From Marinobacterium zhoushanense (GTDB lineage Bacteria > Pseudomonadota > Gammaproteobacteria > Pseudomonadales > Balneatricaceae): a stretch of 64,000 bases of DNA. The notes below the pieces were generated by a model, which was not told where the DNA came from, made no database searches, and saw only the letters and a list, made by a program, of their open reading frames with translations. Both the position numbers and the translations under genes were made by a program. Shown here in pieces: positions 24,584 to 35,700 of this stretch (positions are counted from its first letter, which is position 1; every line of letters begins with the position of its first letter). The stretch is taken from positions 186,001 to 250,000 of the forward strand of contig NZ_BMIJ01000007.1 of the NCBI RefSeq assembly GCF_014641945.1, given 5' to 3'.

Positions 24584-27500
24584 ATGAAGAGAGTGTGTGC
24601 ACTGCTGTTGCTCCTGTTCAGCTGCCTGGTGCAGGCTGACCCCGCTCAATTCAAGGCCACACTCGACAGTCAGCAGTTGAGCTGGCTCGACAACCACCCG
24701 CAGATCCGAATTGGCGCGATGGATGGCTGGCCGCCGATGAATTTCGTTGATTATCGCCAGCAACCACAAGGGATAGGTGCCGACCTGGTGGCGGCACTTA
24801 ACCGGCGTCTGGATGGCCGTTTGCAGATCGTCTCCGGGCCCTGGAGCGAGATCTACGAGAAAACCCAGCAGGGTGAGCTCGATGCACTGCTCGATATCAC
24901 TCCCAAGCCGGAACGGGAAGCGTTCTTCAACTTCACCCGGCCCTACCTGCATATCCCCCACGTTATTGTGGCGCGCAAGGATGCCGCCTACCTGGCCAAT
25001 TTGGAGGCGTTGTCCGGCAAGACCGTCGCGCTGGAAGCGAATATCGGCACGGTCAGATACCTGAAGGCCAACTTTCCGCAGATCACCGTGCGTGAGTACC
25101 GCGACACCTCCCACTGCCTGGACGCCGTCAACCGGGGCGACGCGGATGCCTATGTCGGCAACCGGGCAGTGGTCGACTACCTGATCACCCAGGAACTGTT
25201 GCAGAACCTCAAGATTCACGGTCGGGACAATACCCGGCAGGGCTCGGTACTGGCGATCGGCACGCCCAAACAGAACCCTATATTGCGCGATATTCTGCAG
25301 CGTGCGCTGGATGATATCCGCCCCCAGGAGTTCAACGCGATTCTGTCCCACTGGAGTGCTGCACAGGCGGGTGATTTGGAGCTGACCGAGGAGGAACGGA
25401 ACTGGATCGCCCGGCAGGTTGAAGTTCGGGTCGGTGGCGAAGCCGATTGGCCGCCGTTCGATTTCGTCGGTCAGGATGGCCGTTATCAGGGGATAGCGCG
25501 CGATATCCTCGACCTGGTGGCCAACAAAACTGGTCTTAAACTGCGCTATATCACCGGCCAGACCTGGGCAGAGATGTTGGCGGCGTTCAGGAGTGGCGAG
25601 CTGGATGTGCTGCCGGCGATCTACAAAAGCGAGCCGCGTGCAGAATACACCGAGTTTACGGCCCCCTACTTCGAGGTCAAGGACTACGCCTTTATGCGCA
25701 GCGATGCGGTGGCGCCTGCGTCGCTGGAGGCGCTGGCGCAGCTGCGTATAGCGGTGATCGATGGTTATCAGATTGTTGAAAATCTGCGCAAGCGCTTCCC
25801 CGATATCGAACTGGTTCCGGTCAGTTCGCTGCAGCAGGGGATAGATGCCGTGCTGCTCGGGCGCGCCGACGCTTACATCGACGGTTATGCGGTGGTTCGC
25901 TATCAGCTGGCGCGCAACCTGCAAACCGGGCTCAAACCGGTGTTGCCGGTGGATTTCTACGTTAACAGCCTGCATGTGGGGGTAAGCAAGCGTCAGCCGC
26001 TGCTGGCCAGCATCGTACAAAAGGCGGTCGCCTCGATCGGTGACGAAGAGAAAAATGCCATCCTGCGCAGATGGTTTGGCGAACAGTCCGCCGCACCGGT
26101 TCGGCGCAGGGTCGATCTCAGCGCGGCAGAGCGTCAGTTCCTCGCGCAGCATCCGCAGATCCAGGTCTATCACGACGCCAACTGGCCTCCATTCAGTTTT
26201 AACGAGGCGGGGCAGGCAGAAGGGCTCTCCGTTTCGCTGATGAACCTGATTGCGGAGAAAGCCGGCTTGAGCGTCGAGTATGTCACCGGACCGGCCTGGG
26301 ATGAGGCGATGCAGGGAGCCCGTGACGGGACCATCGATCTGCTGCTCGACGTGTCTCCCTCGCCCGAACGTGCCGAGTATCTTGCGTTTACCGCGCCCTA
26401 CATCAAAGCGCTGCGCGGCGTCGTGATGCGCCAGGGCGCGCCGCCGGTGCAGCGCTTTGAGGAGCTGCTCGATAAAACCATCGCCCTGCCTCGGGGCTTC
26501 TACTACACCGAGTATTTTCAGAAATACCACCCCGAGGTGGAGCTCTACCTGGTCGACAGCGACGAGGAAGCGCTGCAGGCAGTTGCCTACGGCAAGGCTG
26601 ATCTGACCCTGGGGGTGATGGCGGCCCATCAGTATCTGATGGAGAAGAGCTACATCACCAACCTGAAAATTTCCGCGCTGCCCGAATCGGAGCTTGACTC
26701 GCAGCTGTTTCAACCCTCGCCACTGGCCATTGCCATACGCAAGAGTGCACCTGAACTGGCGTCGATCCTGAACAAGGGGCTGGCGGCGATCAGCACCGAC
26801 GAAATGCGTGGCCTTATTCAACTCTGGCTGGGTGACTCCAACAGCTATCCCGATCCGGCCGAGTTGGAGGCGCTTAACCTGACTCGTGAGGAAAAGGAGT
26901 GGCTGCGCAGCCACTCGGTTATCCGCTACAGCGAAGTCAACTGGAAGCCGTTGTCGATCATCGACAACGGACGCATGACCGGCATCATGGGCGAGTACCT
27001 GTCGTTGGTGGAGCGGCGTACGGGCCTGCAGTTCCAGTATGTACCGGCGCAAAGCTGGCCGGAGGTGCTCGAACAGTTTGCCAACGGCGTGATCGATCTG
27101 ATTCCGGGTGCAGGGGACTCGCCTCAGGAGCGCTCGCTTGGACTGCTCAGCGATCGTTATGCCGGCTATCCGATGGTTATCGTGACCAATAGCCAGATCG
27201 CCTACGTGCGCTCGCTGAATGAACTCAGTCAGCGCACCTTCGCCGTGCCCAAGGGGTATACCAGTGCCCACTACTTCAGGCAGTCGCTGCCGGATGCGAG
27301 GCTGATCGAGACCCGCGACGTGCCCGAAGCGCTGGGGCTGGTGGCCAGCGGCGAGGCCGATGCGTTTATCGGACACCTGGCGCCGGCACTGTATTACATG
27401 GGGCAGATGCCCGGCGGTGAGCTGCGCATCGCCGGCAATACCGATTTCCAGTTCAATCATCACTTCCTGATCTCGCCGCGTTATCCGGAACTGCAGTCGA

Positions 27501-29653
27501 TCATCAACAAGGTGTTCGCCACGCTGACCGAAAAGGAGCGGGAGCAGTTCTATCACGATTGGGTTCAGGTCGCGGTGCAGCAGGGGATCGACTACTCGTT
27601 GATCTGGAAGGCATTGGCGGTGGTACTGGCGCTGGCGGCGGTGATGATCTACTGGAACCGGTCGCTGAAGAGCAGGGTGCAGCGGGCGACGGCGGAACTG
27701 ACAGCGCTGCTCGACTCGTTTGACCGCCATGTCATCGCCTCCAAAACCGATCTCGAGGGGCGCATCACCTACGTGTCCGATGCCTTCTGTGCGATCAGCG
27801 GCTATCAGAGGTCGGAACTGCTGGGCCAGAATCACCGCTTGATCAAGCACCCGGATAACGACCCCGCACTCTATCGGGAGATGTGGCAGACCATTGCCGA
27901 CAAGCGGGCAACCTGGCGTGGCGAACTGAAGAACCTGCGCAGGGATGGCAGCCATTTCTGGGTCGAGGCGATCATCCAGCCGGAGTACGATCATCATGGA
28001 CGCCACATCGGCTACAGCGCGATACGCCAGGACATCACCGCCAAGAAAGAGGTGGAGGAGCTGAGCAGCTCGCTGGAACAGAAGGTTGAGGAGCGTACCG
28101 AGGAGTTGCGCGAAAGCCAGGAGTATCTGGCCGAAGTGCTGGATTCCCAGCCCAGTATCGTCATGACCACGGATGGTCGCCGGATCAGAAGCGTGAACCA
28201 GGCGTTTCTCAAATTCTACCGTCTCGACTCCTTGCAGCAGTTTGCCCATGACTGCATCTGCGACACCTTCGAGCAGCGCGAGGGCGAACACTATCTGCAG
28301 CGGGATATGGGCGAGCACAGCTGGCTCGAGTATGTGCGGCTCCACCCCGATACCAACCATGTCGCCTGTATCGCCGGCAACCTGTTCACGGTCAGTGCCA
28401 CCGAGGTCGATATCGGCGATGAGGCGCTGTATCTGGTCGTGCTGACCGACATTACCCAGTTGCAGGCGGCCCAGGAGGAGCTCAACAAGAGCCGGCGGCT
28501 GATGCATGATCTGATCGACAACACCGATGCGGTGATACACGTCATGGATCTTGAGGGTAACTACCTGCTGGTCAACCGTGGCTGGCGTAGCGTATTCGGC
28601 ATGGACTACGAGGTGGTAGGGCTGGACAGTCCGCAACTGAAACTAGACTCGGCACCGGTCATCGATCCGGATCAGCTGCCGGATGAGTACAAGGAGCTGA
28701 CCATACGGGAAGTGAAGGTTCCGGTACATGACCAGGACAATATCTTCCTCTCATACCGCTTCCCGCTGCACGATCATCGTGGGCGTCTCTACGCGACCGC
28801 CGGCGTGGCGATCAATATTACCGAGCGCAAGGAGACCGAACGTCAACTGGAGGCGTTCAACCGCAAGATCTCCGACTCCATCGAATACGGGTCGTTGATT
28901 CAGAATGCACTGCTGCCCGAACAGGCGCAGCTGCAGAGCTTCTTCGACAGCCACTTCACCATCTGGGAACCGAAGGACGTGGTCGGTGGTGATATTTTCC
29001 TGTTCGATTCGCTCAGCAACGCGCATGAGGCGATGCTGATGGTGATCGACTGCACCGGCCATGGGGTACCGGGGGCGTTCATGACCATGCTGGTCAAGGC
29101 GGTAGAGCGTGGCATCGTCAGTGATCTGCTGGCCAGCGATCAAGAGGTGCATCCGGCGGAAATTCTGCAGCGGTTCAACCGTACCATCCGCACGTTGCTG
29201 CGCCAGGACAGCCCCGATGCGGCCAGCAACGCCGGCCTCGATGGCGCGGTGCTCTATTTCGACAAACAGCGTGATCTGCTGCGTTTTGCCGGCGCTGAAA
29301 CCCCGCTGTTCTATTTCGACGGCGTCGGAGAGCTGCAAACGATCAGGGGTGATCGCCAGGGGATAGGTTATCGCAGTTCAGACCCTCACTTCGTATTCAC
29401 CGAGCATGAGCTCAGGATCTCCGAGGTACGGCGCCTGCTGTTGACCACCGATGGTTATATCGACCAGAACGGTGGAGAAAAGGGGTTCCCGCTGGGCAAG
29501 CGGCGACTGAAAGAGCTGCTGCTGGCATATCGGGATCGACCGATCGATGAGTTGCGAGAGGGATTGCTGGCGGCCCTGTGCGACTGGCAGCAGCGGGAGG
29601 AGCGCAGCGACGACCTGACGCTGGTCGGCATTGACCTCTATCGGCCTGACTAA
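24584..29653 (+). CDS. Receptor phosphatase: four periplasmic SBP domains, TM, three PAS, SpoIIE/PP2C
   Basis: A 1689-residue sensor. After a signal peptide (1-18) come four tandem bacterial solute-binding domains of the SBP_3/BvgS Venus-flytrap type, starting near residues 28, 270, 508 and 765. Each opens with a WL-x-HP-like lead (WLDNHPQIRIG, WIARQVEVRVG, FLAQHPQIQVY, WLRSHSVIRYS). One membrane helix follows (about 1006-1024). In the cytoplasm are PAS domains near 1040-1150, 1180-1290 and 1305-1415, with a coiled coil after the first, and a SpoIIE/PP2C phosphatase (1430-1689; PKDVVGGDIF, VIDCTGHGVPGAF, SDDLTLVGID). By analogy to SiaA it should dephosphorylate SiaC when a ligand binds. BvgS-type sensors usually have two flytraps, so four is unusual. 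Confidence 0.88.
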   Translation: MKRVCALLLLLFSCLVQADPAQFKATLDSQQLSWLDNHPQIRIGAMDGWPPMNFVDYRQQPQGIGADLVAALNRRLDGRLQIVSGPWSEIYEKTQQGELDALLDITPKPEREAFFNFTRPYLHIPHVIVARKDAAYLANLEALSGKTVALEANIGTVRYLKANFPQITVREYRDTSHCLDAVNRGDADAYVGNRAVVDYLITQELLQNLKIHGRDNTRQGSVLAIGTPKQNPILRDILQRALDDIRPQEFNAILSHWSAAQAGDLELTEEERNWIARQVEVRVGGEADWPPFDFVGQDGRYQGIARDILDLVANKTGLKLRYITGQTWAEMLAAFRSGELDVLPAIYKSEPRAEYTEFTAPYFEVKDYAFMRSDAVAPASLEALAQLRIAVIDGYQIVENLRKRFPDIELVPVSSLQQGIDAVLLGRADAYIDGYAVVRYQLARNLQTGLKPVLPVDFYVNSLHVGVSKRQPLLASIVQKAVASIGDEEKNAILRRWFGEQSAAPVRRRVDLSAAERQFLAQHPQIQVYHDANWPPFSFNEAGQAEGLSVSLMNLIAEKAGLSVEYVTGPAWDEAMQGARDGTIDLLLDVSPSPERAEYLAFTAPYIKALRGVVMRQGAPPVQRFEELLDKTIALPRGFYYTEYFQKYHPEVELYLVDSDEEALQAVAYGKADLTLGVMAAHQYLMEKSYITNLKISALPESELDSQLFQPSPLAIAIRKSAPELASILNKGLAAISTDEMRGLIQLWLGDSNSYPDPAELEALNLTREEKEWLRSHSVIRYSEVNWKPLSIIDNGRMTGIMGEYLSLVERRTGLQFQYVPAQSWPEVLEQFANGVIDLIPGAGDSPQERSLGLLSDRYAGYPMVIVTNSQIAYVRSLNELSQRTFAVPKGYTSAHYFRQSLPDARLIETRDVPEALGLVASGEADAFIGHLAPALYYMGQMPGGELRIAGNTDFQFNHHFLISPRYPELQSIINKVFATLTEKEREQFYHDWVQVAVQQGIDYSLIWKALAVVLALAAVMIYWNRSLKSRVQRATAELTALLDSFDRHVIASKTDLEGRITYVSDAFCAISGYQRSELLGQNHRLIKHPDNDPALYREMWQTIADKRATWRGELKNLRRDGSHFWVEAIIQPEYDHHGRHIGYSAIRQDITAKKEVEELSSSLEQKVEERTEELRESQEYLAEVLDSQPSIVMTTDGRRIRSVNQAFLKFYRLDSLQQFAHDCICDTFEQREGEHYLQRDMGEHSWLEYVRLHPDTNHVACIAGNLFTVSATEVDIGDEALYLVVLTDITQLQAAQEELNKSRRLMHDLIDNTDAVIHVMDLEGNYLLVNRGWRSVFGMDYEVVGLDSPQLKLDSAPVIDPDQLPDEYKELTIREVKVPVHDQDNIFLSYRFPLHDHRGRLYATAGVAINITERKETERQLEAFNRKISDSIEYGSLIQNALLPEQAQLQSFFDSHFTIWEPKDVVGGDIFLFDSLSNAHEAMLMVIDCTGHGVPGAFMTMLVKAVERGIVSDLLASDQEVHPAEILQRFNRTIRTLLRQDSPDAASNAGLDGAVLYFDKQRDLLRFAGAETPLFYFDGVGELQTIRGDRQGIGYRSSDPHFVFTEHELRISEVRRLLLTTDGYIDQNGGEKGFPLGKRRLKELLLAYRDRPIDELREGLLAALCDWQQREERSDDLTLVGIDLYRPD

Positions 29654-29664
29654 GGGGCAAACGG

Positions 29665-31821
29665 TTACTGCTTGCCGTCTCGATGCCCCAACAACAGTTG
29701 TGTCATCTCCTCAGCCGGCACCGGGCGACTGATCAGGTAGCCCTGAGCAAAATCGCAACCCTCGTCCTGCAGGAATGCCAACTGCTGTTGGGTTTCCACC
29801 CCTTCGGCTATCACCTTCAGGTTCAGGTTGTGGGCCAGGGAGATGATGGCGCGCACGATTTCGGCGCTCTTCTCCTCCTGAAACAGCCGCTGTATGAACA
29901 GGCGGTCGATCTTCAGCGCATCCAGCGGCAGGTGTTGCAGGTAACCGAAGGAGGAGTAGCCGGTGCCGAAGTCGTCGACCGACACGGCGATTCCCAGGAA
30001 CTGAAACGCGCTCAGGGTGGCCACGGCACTTTCAGGGTCGTGCATCATCATACTTTCGGTGATCTCGAACTCGATGCAGTCCCGGGGCAGTTCATATTGA
30101 TCGAGCAGCAGCCCGACCTGTTCCGGCAGCGCCTCCTGCTGCAGCTGTTTGACCGACAGGTTGACCGCCACGCATAGGCTCAGGCCATGTTCGTCACGCC
30201 AGTGTTTCAGCTGGCGGCAGACCTGGTCGATGATCCAGTCGCCCAACTGGCCGATGCGGCCCATCTCCTCCAGCTTGGGTATGAAGGTGTCGGGGCCGAT
30301 AGTCATATTGCCGTCCGGTTTCCAGCGCACCAGCGCTTCGCACCCCAGGATTCGACCGCTGCCCAGCTCCAGCTTGGGTTGGTAGTACAGCTCGAACTCC
30401 TGCTGGGCCAGCGCCCGGCGCAGGTTGCGCTCCAGCTCCATGGCGGCCAGCGCCTGCTGCTGCAGCTCTTCGGTGAAGAACTGGAAGTTTTGCCGCCCGC
30501 TGCTCTTGGCCTTGAACATCGCCAGCTCCGCCGCCTGCAGCAGCGGCTCGAACAGCTCCCCCGATTCGGGGAAGGTGGCGATACCGATGCTGGCGCCGAT
30601 GAAGAACTCGTGGCCGTGGATCTTGAACGCCTCCGACAACACATCGATGATCCGTTCCGCCAGCTGAGCCGCGTTGCGGTTGTGATGCTCGGTGAAACTC
30701 TCCAGCAGAATGATGAACTCGTCGCCGCCCAGGCGGCCGATCAGGTCGCCGTCGCGTATCAGCCGGCATACCCGGTGGCTGACCTCCTGCAGCAGCAGAT
30801 CGCCCACGTCATGGCCGAACTGATCGTTTACCTGGCGGAAATGATCGATGTCCAGGTGCAACAACGAGAAACCCCGGCGATTGCTATCGGCCCGTTCGAT
30901 GGCCCGATGCAGATGCTTCTCGAAGGTGCCGCGGTTGAGCAGGCCGGTAAGGGTGTCGAACTGTGCCAGGCGTGACAGCTGCTCCTCGATCTTGCGCCGC
31001 TGCGTGATATCCTGAAACGCGATCACCACGCCGACCATCCGATTGCCGTCGTGGATGGGGTTGGCCAGGTACTTGACTGGAAATACCTGCTTCTCCTTGT
31101 TGTAGAACAGGCCGAACTCCTCGTGAAAGGTGAGACCGGCGTTACAGCGCTTGAACACCTGCGAGTCCTGCCAGGCGATGTGCTCCTCCTGGTGATGCGA
31201 CAGGTTGACGAACTCCTGTATCCCGCGCCCGCTCAGTTGAGCCTCCGGCAGCCCCAGTAACTTCTCGCAGGCGGGGTTGGTGTAGGTGATGCGGCCCTGA
31301 GCGTCGACCCCCAGAATCCCTTCACCGATCGATTCGAGCAGCAGACGGTTCTTGCTCTCCAGCCGTTGTACGTCGCCCAGCGTGCGCTGCAGACGGCTGC
31401 GCTGATCCTCCAGCTCGAGAAATACCTGTATCTTGCTGCGCAGCGAGTGTGCGTTGATCGGCTTGAACAGGTAGTCGACGGCGCCGACTTCGTAGCCCTT
31501 GAACTCCAACTCTTTGCTGGGGTCGGCGGCGGTGATGAAGATCAGCGGCACATGCCGGGTACTCTCGTTGCACCGCAACAGCGAGGCGGTCTCAAAGCCG
31601 TCCATGTCCGGCATCATCACATCGAGCAGGATGACAGCATATTTTTCCCTGAGTGCCATCGACAGCCCCTCCTTGCCGGAGTGGGCGTAGTGAAAGGTTG
31701 CCTTGACCTCATGCAGGATACGTTTGATGACGCGGTGGTTTTCCGGTCGGTCATCCACAATCAGTATATTGGGCAACCCGCCATCGCTACGTACAAGCTC
31801 CACACCGTTCTCTTGCTGCAC
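29665..31821 (-). CDS. REC-PAS-GGDEF-EAL response regulator
   Basis: About 718 residues. Order: receiver (about 18-135; ILIVDDRPEN, phospho-Asp in VILLDVMMPDMDG), PAS with PAC (about 165-285; IGEGILGVDAQGRITY), GGDEF (about 295-455; RLGGDEF, intact) and EAL (about 465-715; CEALVRWK, SVDDFGTGYS, intact). It can make or degrade c-di-GMP under phosphorylation control. I use the GTG at 31821, which has GGAGGA 6 nt upstream. A GTG at 31869 overlaps the cheR stop (GTGA) and is the alternative. It is the last gene of the globin-kinase/CheR operon, and its 3' end meets the SpoIIE gene 11 nt away. Confidence 0.92.
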   Translation of the reverse strand: MQQENGVELVRSDGGLPNILIVDDRPENHRVIKRILHEVKATFHYAHSGKEGLSMALREKYAVILLDVMMPDMDGFETASLLRCNESTRHVPLIFITAADPSKELEFKGYEVGAVDYLFKPINAHSLRSKIQVFLELEDQRSRLQRTLGDVQRLESKNRLLLESIGEGILGVDAQGRITYTNPACEKLLGLPEAQLSGRGIQEFVNLSHHQEEHIAWQDSQVFKRCNAGLTFHEEFGLFYNKEKQVFPVKYLANPIHDGNRMVGVVIAFQDITQRRKIEEQLSRLAQFDTLTGLLNRGTFEKHLHRAIERADSNRRGFSLLHLDIDHFRQVNDQFGHDVGDLLLQEVSHRVCRLIRDGDLIGRLGGDEFIILLESFTEHHNRNAAQLAERIIDVLSEAFKIHGHEFFIGASIGIATFPESGELFEPLLQAAELAMFKAKSSGRQNFQFFTEELQQQALAAMELERNLRRALAQQEFELYYQPKLELGSGRILGCEALVRWKPDGNMTIGPDTFIPKLEEMGRIGQLGDWIIDQVCRQLKHWRDEHGLSLCVAVNLSVKQLQQEALPEQVGLLLDQYELPRDCIEFEITESMMMHDPESAVATLSAFQFLGIAVSVDDFGTGYSSFGYLQHLPLDALKIDRLFIQRLFQEEKSAEIVRAIISLAHNLNLKVIAEGVETQQQLAFLQDEGCDFAQGYLISRPVPAEEMTQLLLGHRDGKQ

Positions 31822-31865
31822 CTTGGCTCCTCCTGTCCTTGCTACGCGATCGATGCCCTGTACAC

Positions 31866-32747
31866 TCACTCTGGCTCAGTGAACATGCCGGCATGCTCGA
31901 CAGCGAGATTCTCCATGTTGACCGACTGCTTGCGGTAGATACGAGCCCTCTTGTCCACCAGTTCGAAATGAGCGCTTTCCATCTCCCGGTCCAGGCTCTC
32001 CTTGTCGCCCAGACAAAAGAATCCGAGCGGATAGAGGCTCTGGTGGAACAGAGTCAGGGCCCGTTTCTTCAATTGCCGGTCGAAATAGATCATCACGTTG
32101 CGGCAGATGATCAACTGCATCTCTCCGAATACGCCATCGCTGGCCAGATTGTGGTGGGCAAAGGTAATGTGCTCACGCAGGTGCTTTGCCGGTTTCGCCA
32201 CGCCGTACCGGCAATGAAAATGCTGTTTCAGCACCCCCTGTCCGCCGGACTCTCGGTAAGCCTGTTGCCGTGTATCCAGGTCTTCCTCCGCGAACACCGC
32301 CTCCCTGGCCTTGGCCAGGACGCCGTGGTTGAAGTCCGTAGCGTAGAGGCGGGCGCGATCAAGCAGGCCCGCCTCGTCGAGCAGTATCGCCAGGGAGTAG
32401 ACCTCCTCTCCGCTGGAGCAGCCGGCATGCCATATCTTGAAAAAGGCAAAGGTCTTCAGCACCGGGAAGATCCTCTCCTGCAGCGCCCGGAAGAAAAAGG
32501 GGTCGCGATAGAACTGGGTCACATTGACCGACAAACATTGCAGCAGGCGCTGCAAGGCATCCTGTCGATACAGGACCAACGGGATCAGTTCCGACACATA
32601 GGACAACCCTTCAACCTGCAGATGCTGGGCAAGACAGCGCTGCACCGAGCTGCGTGAATAGTGGCGAAAATCGTAACCGCTATGCTGGTAGAGACACTCC
32701 AACAGGGCGGTCAGTTCAATCTCGGCGACATTTGTCTTGCCCTGCAT
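31866..32747 (-). CDS. CheR-type protein-glutamate methyltransferase
   Basis: A 293-residue CheR. The small helical N-terminal domain (about 1-75) is followed by the SAM-binding domain: VTQFYRD, HAGCSSGEEVYSLAI (motif I), LYATDFN, and LIICRNVMIYFD. CheR normally methylates glutamates of chemoreceptors. No receptor, CheB, CheA or CheW gene is in the window. It begins 10 nt after the hybrid kinase, and CheR homologues of this kind are often found beside hybrid kinases, so a non-chemotactic target is likely. The target is unknown. Confidence 0.9.
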   Translation of the reverse strand: MQGKTNVAEIELTALLECLYQHSGYDFRHYSRSSVQRCLAQHLQVEGLSYVSELIPLVLYRQDALQRLLQCLSVNVTQFYRDPFFFRALQERIFPVLKTFAFFKIWHAGCSSGEEVYSLAILLDEAGLLDRARLYATDFNHGVLAKAREAVFAEEDLDTRQQAYRESGGQGVLKQHFHCRYGVAKPAKHLREHITFAHHNLASDGVFGEMQLIICRNVMIYFDRQLKKRALTLFHQSLYPLGFFCLGDKESLDREMESAHFELVDKRARIYRKQSVNMENLAVEHAGMFTEPE

Positions 32748-32757
32748 CGTCCGCCCC

Positions 32758-35700
32758 CTAGTGGTATAGCCAGACCTTCATCATCGACAGCAGGCTGTTG
32801 ATGTCGACCGGTTTGGGCATATAGTCGTTGGCGCCTGCCTCGATGCACTTGTCCCGATCATCCGCCATCGCCTTCGCGGTCAGTGCGATAATCGGTACCG
32901 ATTGGGAGATCTGATCGCGAATCCGTTTCATCGCCTCGTATCCGTCCATGATCGGCATCATGATGTCCATCAGGATCAGCTCCACATCCTCCTCGGTCTT
33001 CAGCTTGTCCAGCGCCAACTGGCCGTTGTCGGCCAGGCTGACCTTCAAGCCGTGCTCCTTGAGCACCTTGGCCAGGGCGTAGGTGTTGCGCAGATCATCA
33101 TCGACCACCAGGACCTTGCGGCCGTTGAGGTCCAACGCCTTGATCACCTCATGCCCCTGCTGCAGGGAGGGCGGTAAGCCCCGGTGGACGCTGTGCAGGA
33201 ACAGTTCCACCTCCTCCTGCAATCGTTCGGGCGAGCGACCATCCTTGATCACGATGCGGTTGGTGTATCCCATCAACCGCTTGTACTCCTCTTCACTCAA
33301 CTCCTTGCCGGTGTAGACCACCACCGGTGGCATGCGCAGTTCCGGGTCGCGATCCACCCGTTCGAGAAACGCGAAGCCACTGATATCCGGCAGGCTGAGA
33401 TCCAGAACGCAGCAATCGATATGCTGCCGCTTGAGAGTCTCGATCGCCTGTTCAGCATCTTGGGCGGTATGGATCTCCAGGGATCTGTCCTCCAGCAGTC
33501 GGCGGATCGCCCGGCAGGCACCGCTGTCATCCTCTATCAGCAGCAACTGCTTGATATCCCGCTGGAGCAACGCCTCGAAACGGGTGAATACCTGGTCCAG
33601 CTCCTCGACAGAGGCGGGCTTGGTGAGAAAACCCAGCGCGCCCTTTTGCAGCGTCTGCAGGTCTTCGTCGCGGGCCGAAATGATATGCACCGGTATGTCG
33701 CGGGTGTGGGGCGAGGCCTTGAGTGCTTCCAGTACCTGCAGGCCGTCGGTGTCGGGCAGTCCCATATCCAGGATCACCGCCTTGGGCTCGTGGCTGAGCA
33801 CCAGCTTCAGCGCTGCCTTGCCTTTGTCGGTGACCAGGCTGGTGAAACCGCGTTGCTCCGCCATTTCGGCCAGGATCCTGGAAAACTGGGGGTCGTCTTC
33901 GACTATCAGCACATAATTGCCGGGCGGCGGTGTGACAGAGACGGTGCCGCCGGATTCCGCTGTCAGCGCGGCGTGGTGTGCGGCTGCGGGCAACGGGGTG
34001 GAGTCGCTGTCGTTGCCGGACCGGCCGATCGTTAGTGCGGGCTCAAGCGCGGGTCGACGGGGTAGCACCAGGCTGAAGGTGCTGCCCTGGCCCGGTTCGC
34101 TGTGCAGGTGAATCTCGCCGCCGAGCAGGCCGGCCAGCTCACGGGAGATGGTCAGACCCAGTCCGGTGCCGCCGTAGGCGCGGTTGGTGGAGCCGTCGGC
34201 CTGCTGGAAGGCTTCGAAAATCGCACTCTGCTTCTCCGCCGCGATGCCGATGCCGGAGTCGATCACCCGGAACGCCAGACCGGCATCGACCGCTTCGATC
34301 AGCAGACGGACACTGCCGCTGTGGGTGAACTTGAAGGCGTTGGAGAGCAGGTTACGCAGGATCTGTTCCAGCCGCTGCTCGTCGGTATGGATCTCCAGCT
34401 CGGGATCGGCCGCCATCTCAACCCGGAACTCCACCCCGCCTTGCTGGGCGATGGGTTTGAACTGACTCGACAACCTGTCGCTCAGCGCCGTCAGGTTGGC
34501 TTTGGCGCTGCTGATCTGCATCTTGCCCGCCTCGACCTTGGACAGATCGAGGATGTCGTTGATCAGCAGCAGCAGCGACCTGCCGCCTTCATGGATGACG
34601 CGCAGATCTTCCACCTGCGTTTCGCTCAGGTTGCCCTCCTTGTTGTCGGCCAGCGACTGCGACAGCAACAGCAGACTGTTGAGCGGGGTGCGCAGCTCAT
34701 GGGACATGTTGGCCAGGAATTCAGACTTGTAGCGGCTGGTGATCGCCAGTTGTTCCGCCTTGCGCTGCAACTCGGCTCGCGCCTGCTCGACTTCCGCCTT
34801 CTGCCGTTCCAGATCAGCGGTCTTCCGCTGTAGTTCGCGGTTGGATTTTTCCAGCAACTCCTTGCGCGAGGTCAGCTCCTCCTCCGAACGTTTCAGCGCC
34901 TGGGCCTGCTCCTCCAGCTCCTCGTTGGCGGCCTGCAGCTCCTCCTGCTGAGCCTCCAGCTCCTCCGCCGTCTGCTGCGACTCTTCCAGCAGTTGTTGCA
35001 TGGTGTCCCGGTCCTGAGCGGAGCGGATGCTGATGGCGATGGTCTCGCCGACCTGCTCCAGCAGCTCCAGTTGAATATCGCTGAAGGTGCCGAAGGAACC
35101 CAGTTCGATGACCCCCGTGACCCTGCCGTCATAGACCACCGGCTGCACGATAATGTTGCCGGGTACCTGCTCGCCGAGACCCGAGCTGATGGCGATGTAG
35201 TCGCGTGGCACATTGGATAGCAGAATCGGCTTGCGCTCCTTGAGCACCTGACCGACCAGACCCTCGCCCGGCTGGATACGGTTTGAAAGGTGTTTGCGGC
35301 GGGTGAAGGCGTAGCTGGAGGCCAGTTCCAGTGCGCCATCGCTCTGGGTGACGTAGAAAACGCCGACCTGGGCCTGCAGGTAGTCGGCGAGGAAGCGCAG
35401 AATTCTGTCGGTCAGTTCTGTGATATCCAGGCTGCCCCGAACCACCATCGCCAGGTCTGCCATGCCGGTCTTCAACCACTTTTCCCGCTCGCTGTCGACA
35501 CTGAAACGGCGCAGGTTGTCGACCATCTGGTTCAGTGCCCGGCTCAGCCGATCCTTTTCCCCCTTTGGCTCCAGGCCGACCTCGTAGTTGCCCTGGGCGA
35601 CCGCTTCGGCAACCCGACCGATATCCTGTAGAGAAGAGACCATGCGGTTCATCGACAGGCCGAGCTGATCCTTGTCGTTACGCGGGCGGACCTGAATATC

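Noticed and set aside
24473..28636. A 1387-codon open frame antisense to the receptor-phosphatase gene
   Set aside because: It mirrors the codon structure of the real gene in GC-rich DNA, has no recognisable domain and no promoter or ribosome-binding site.
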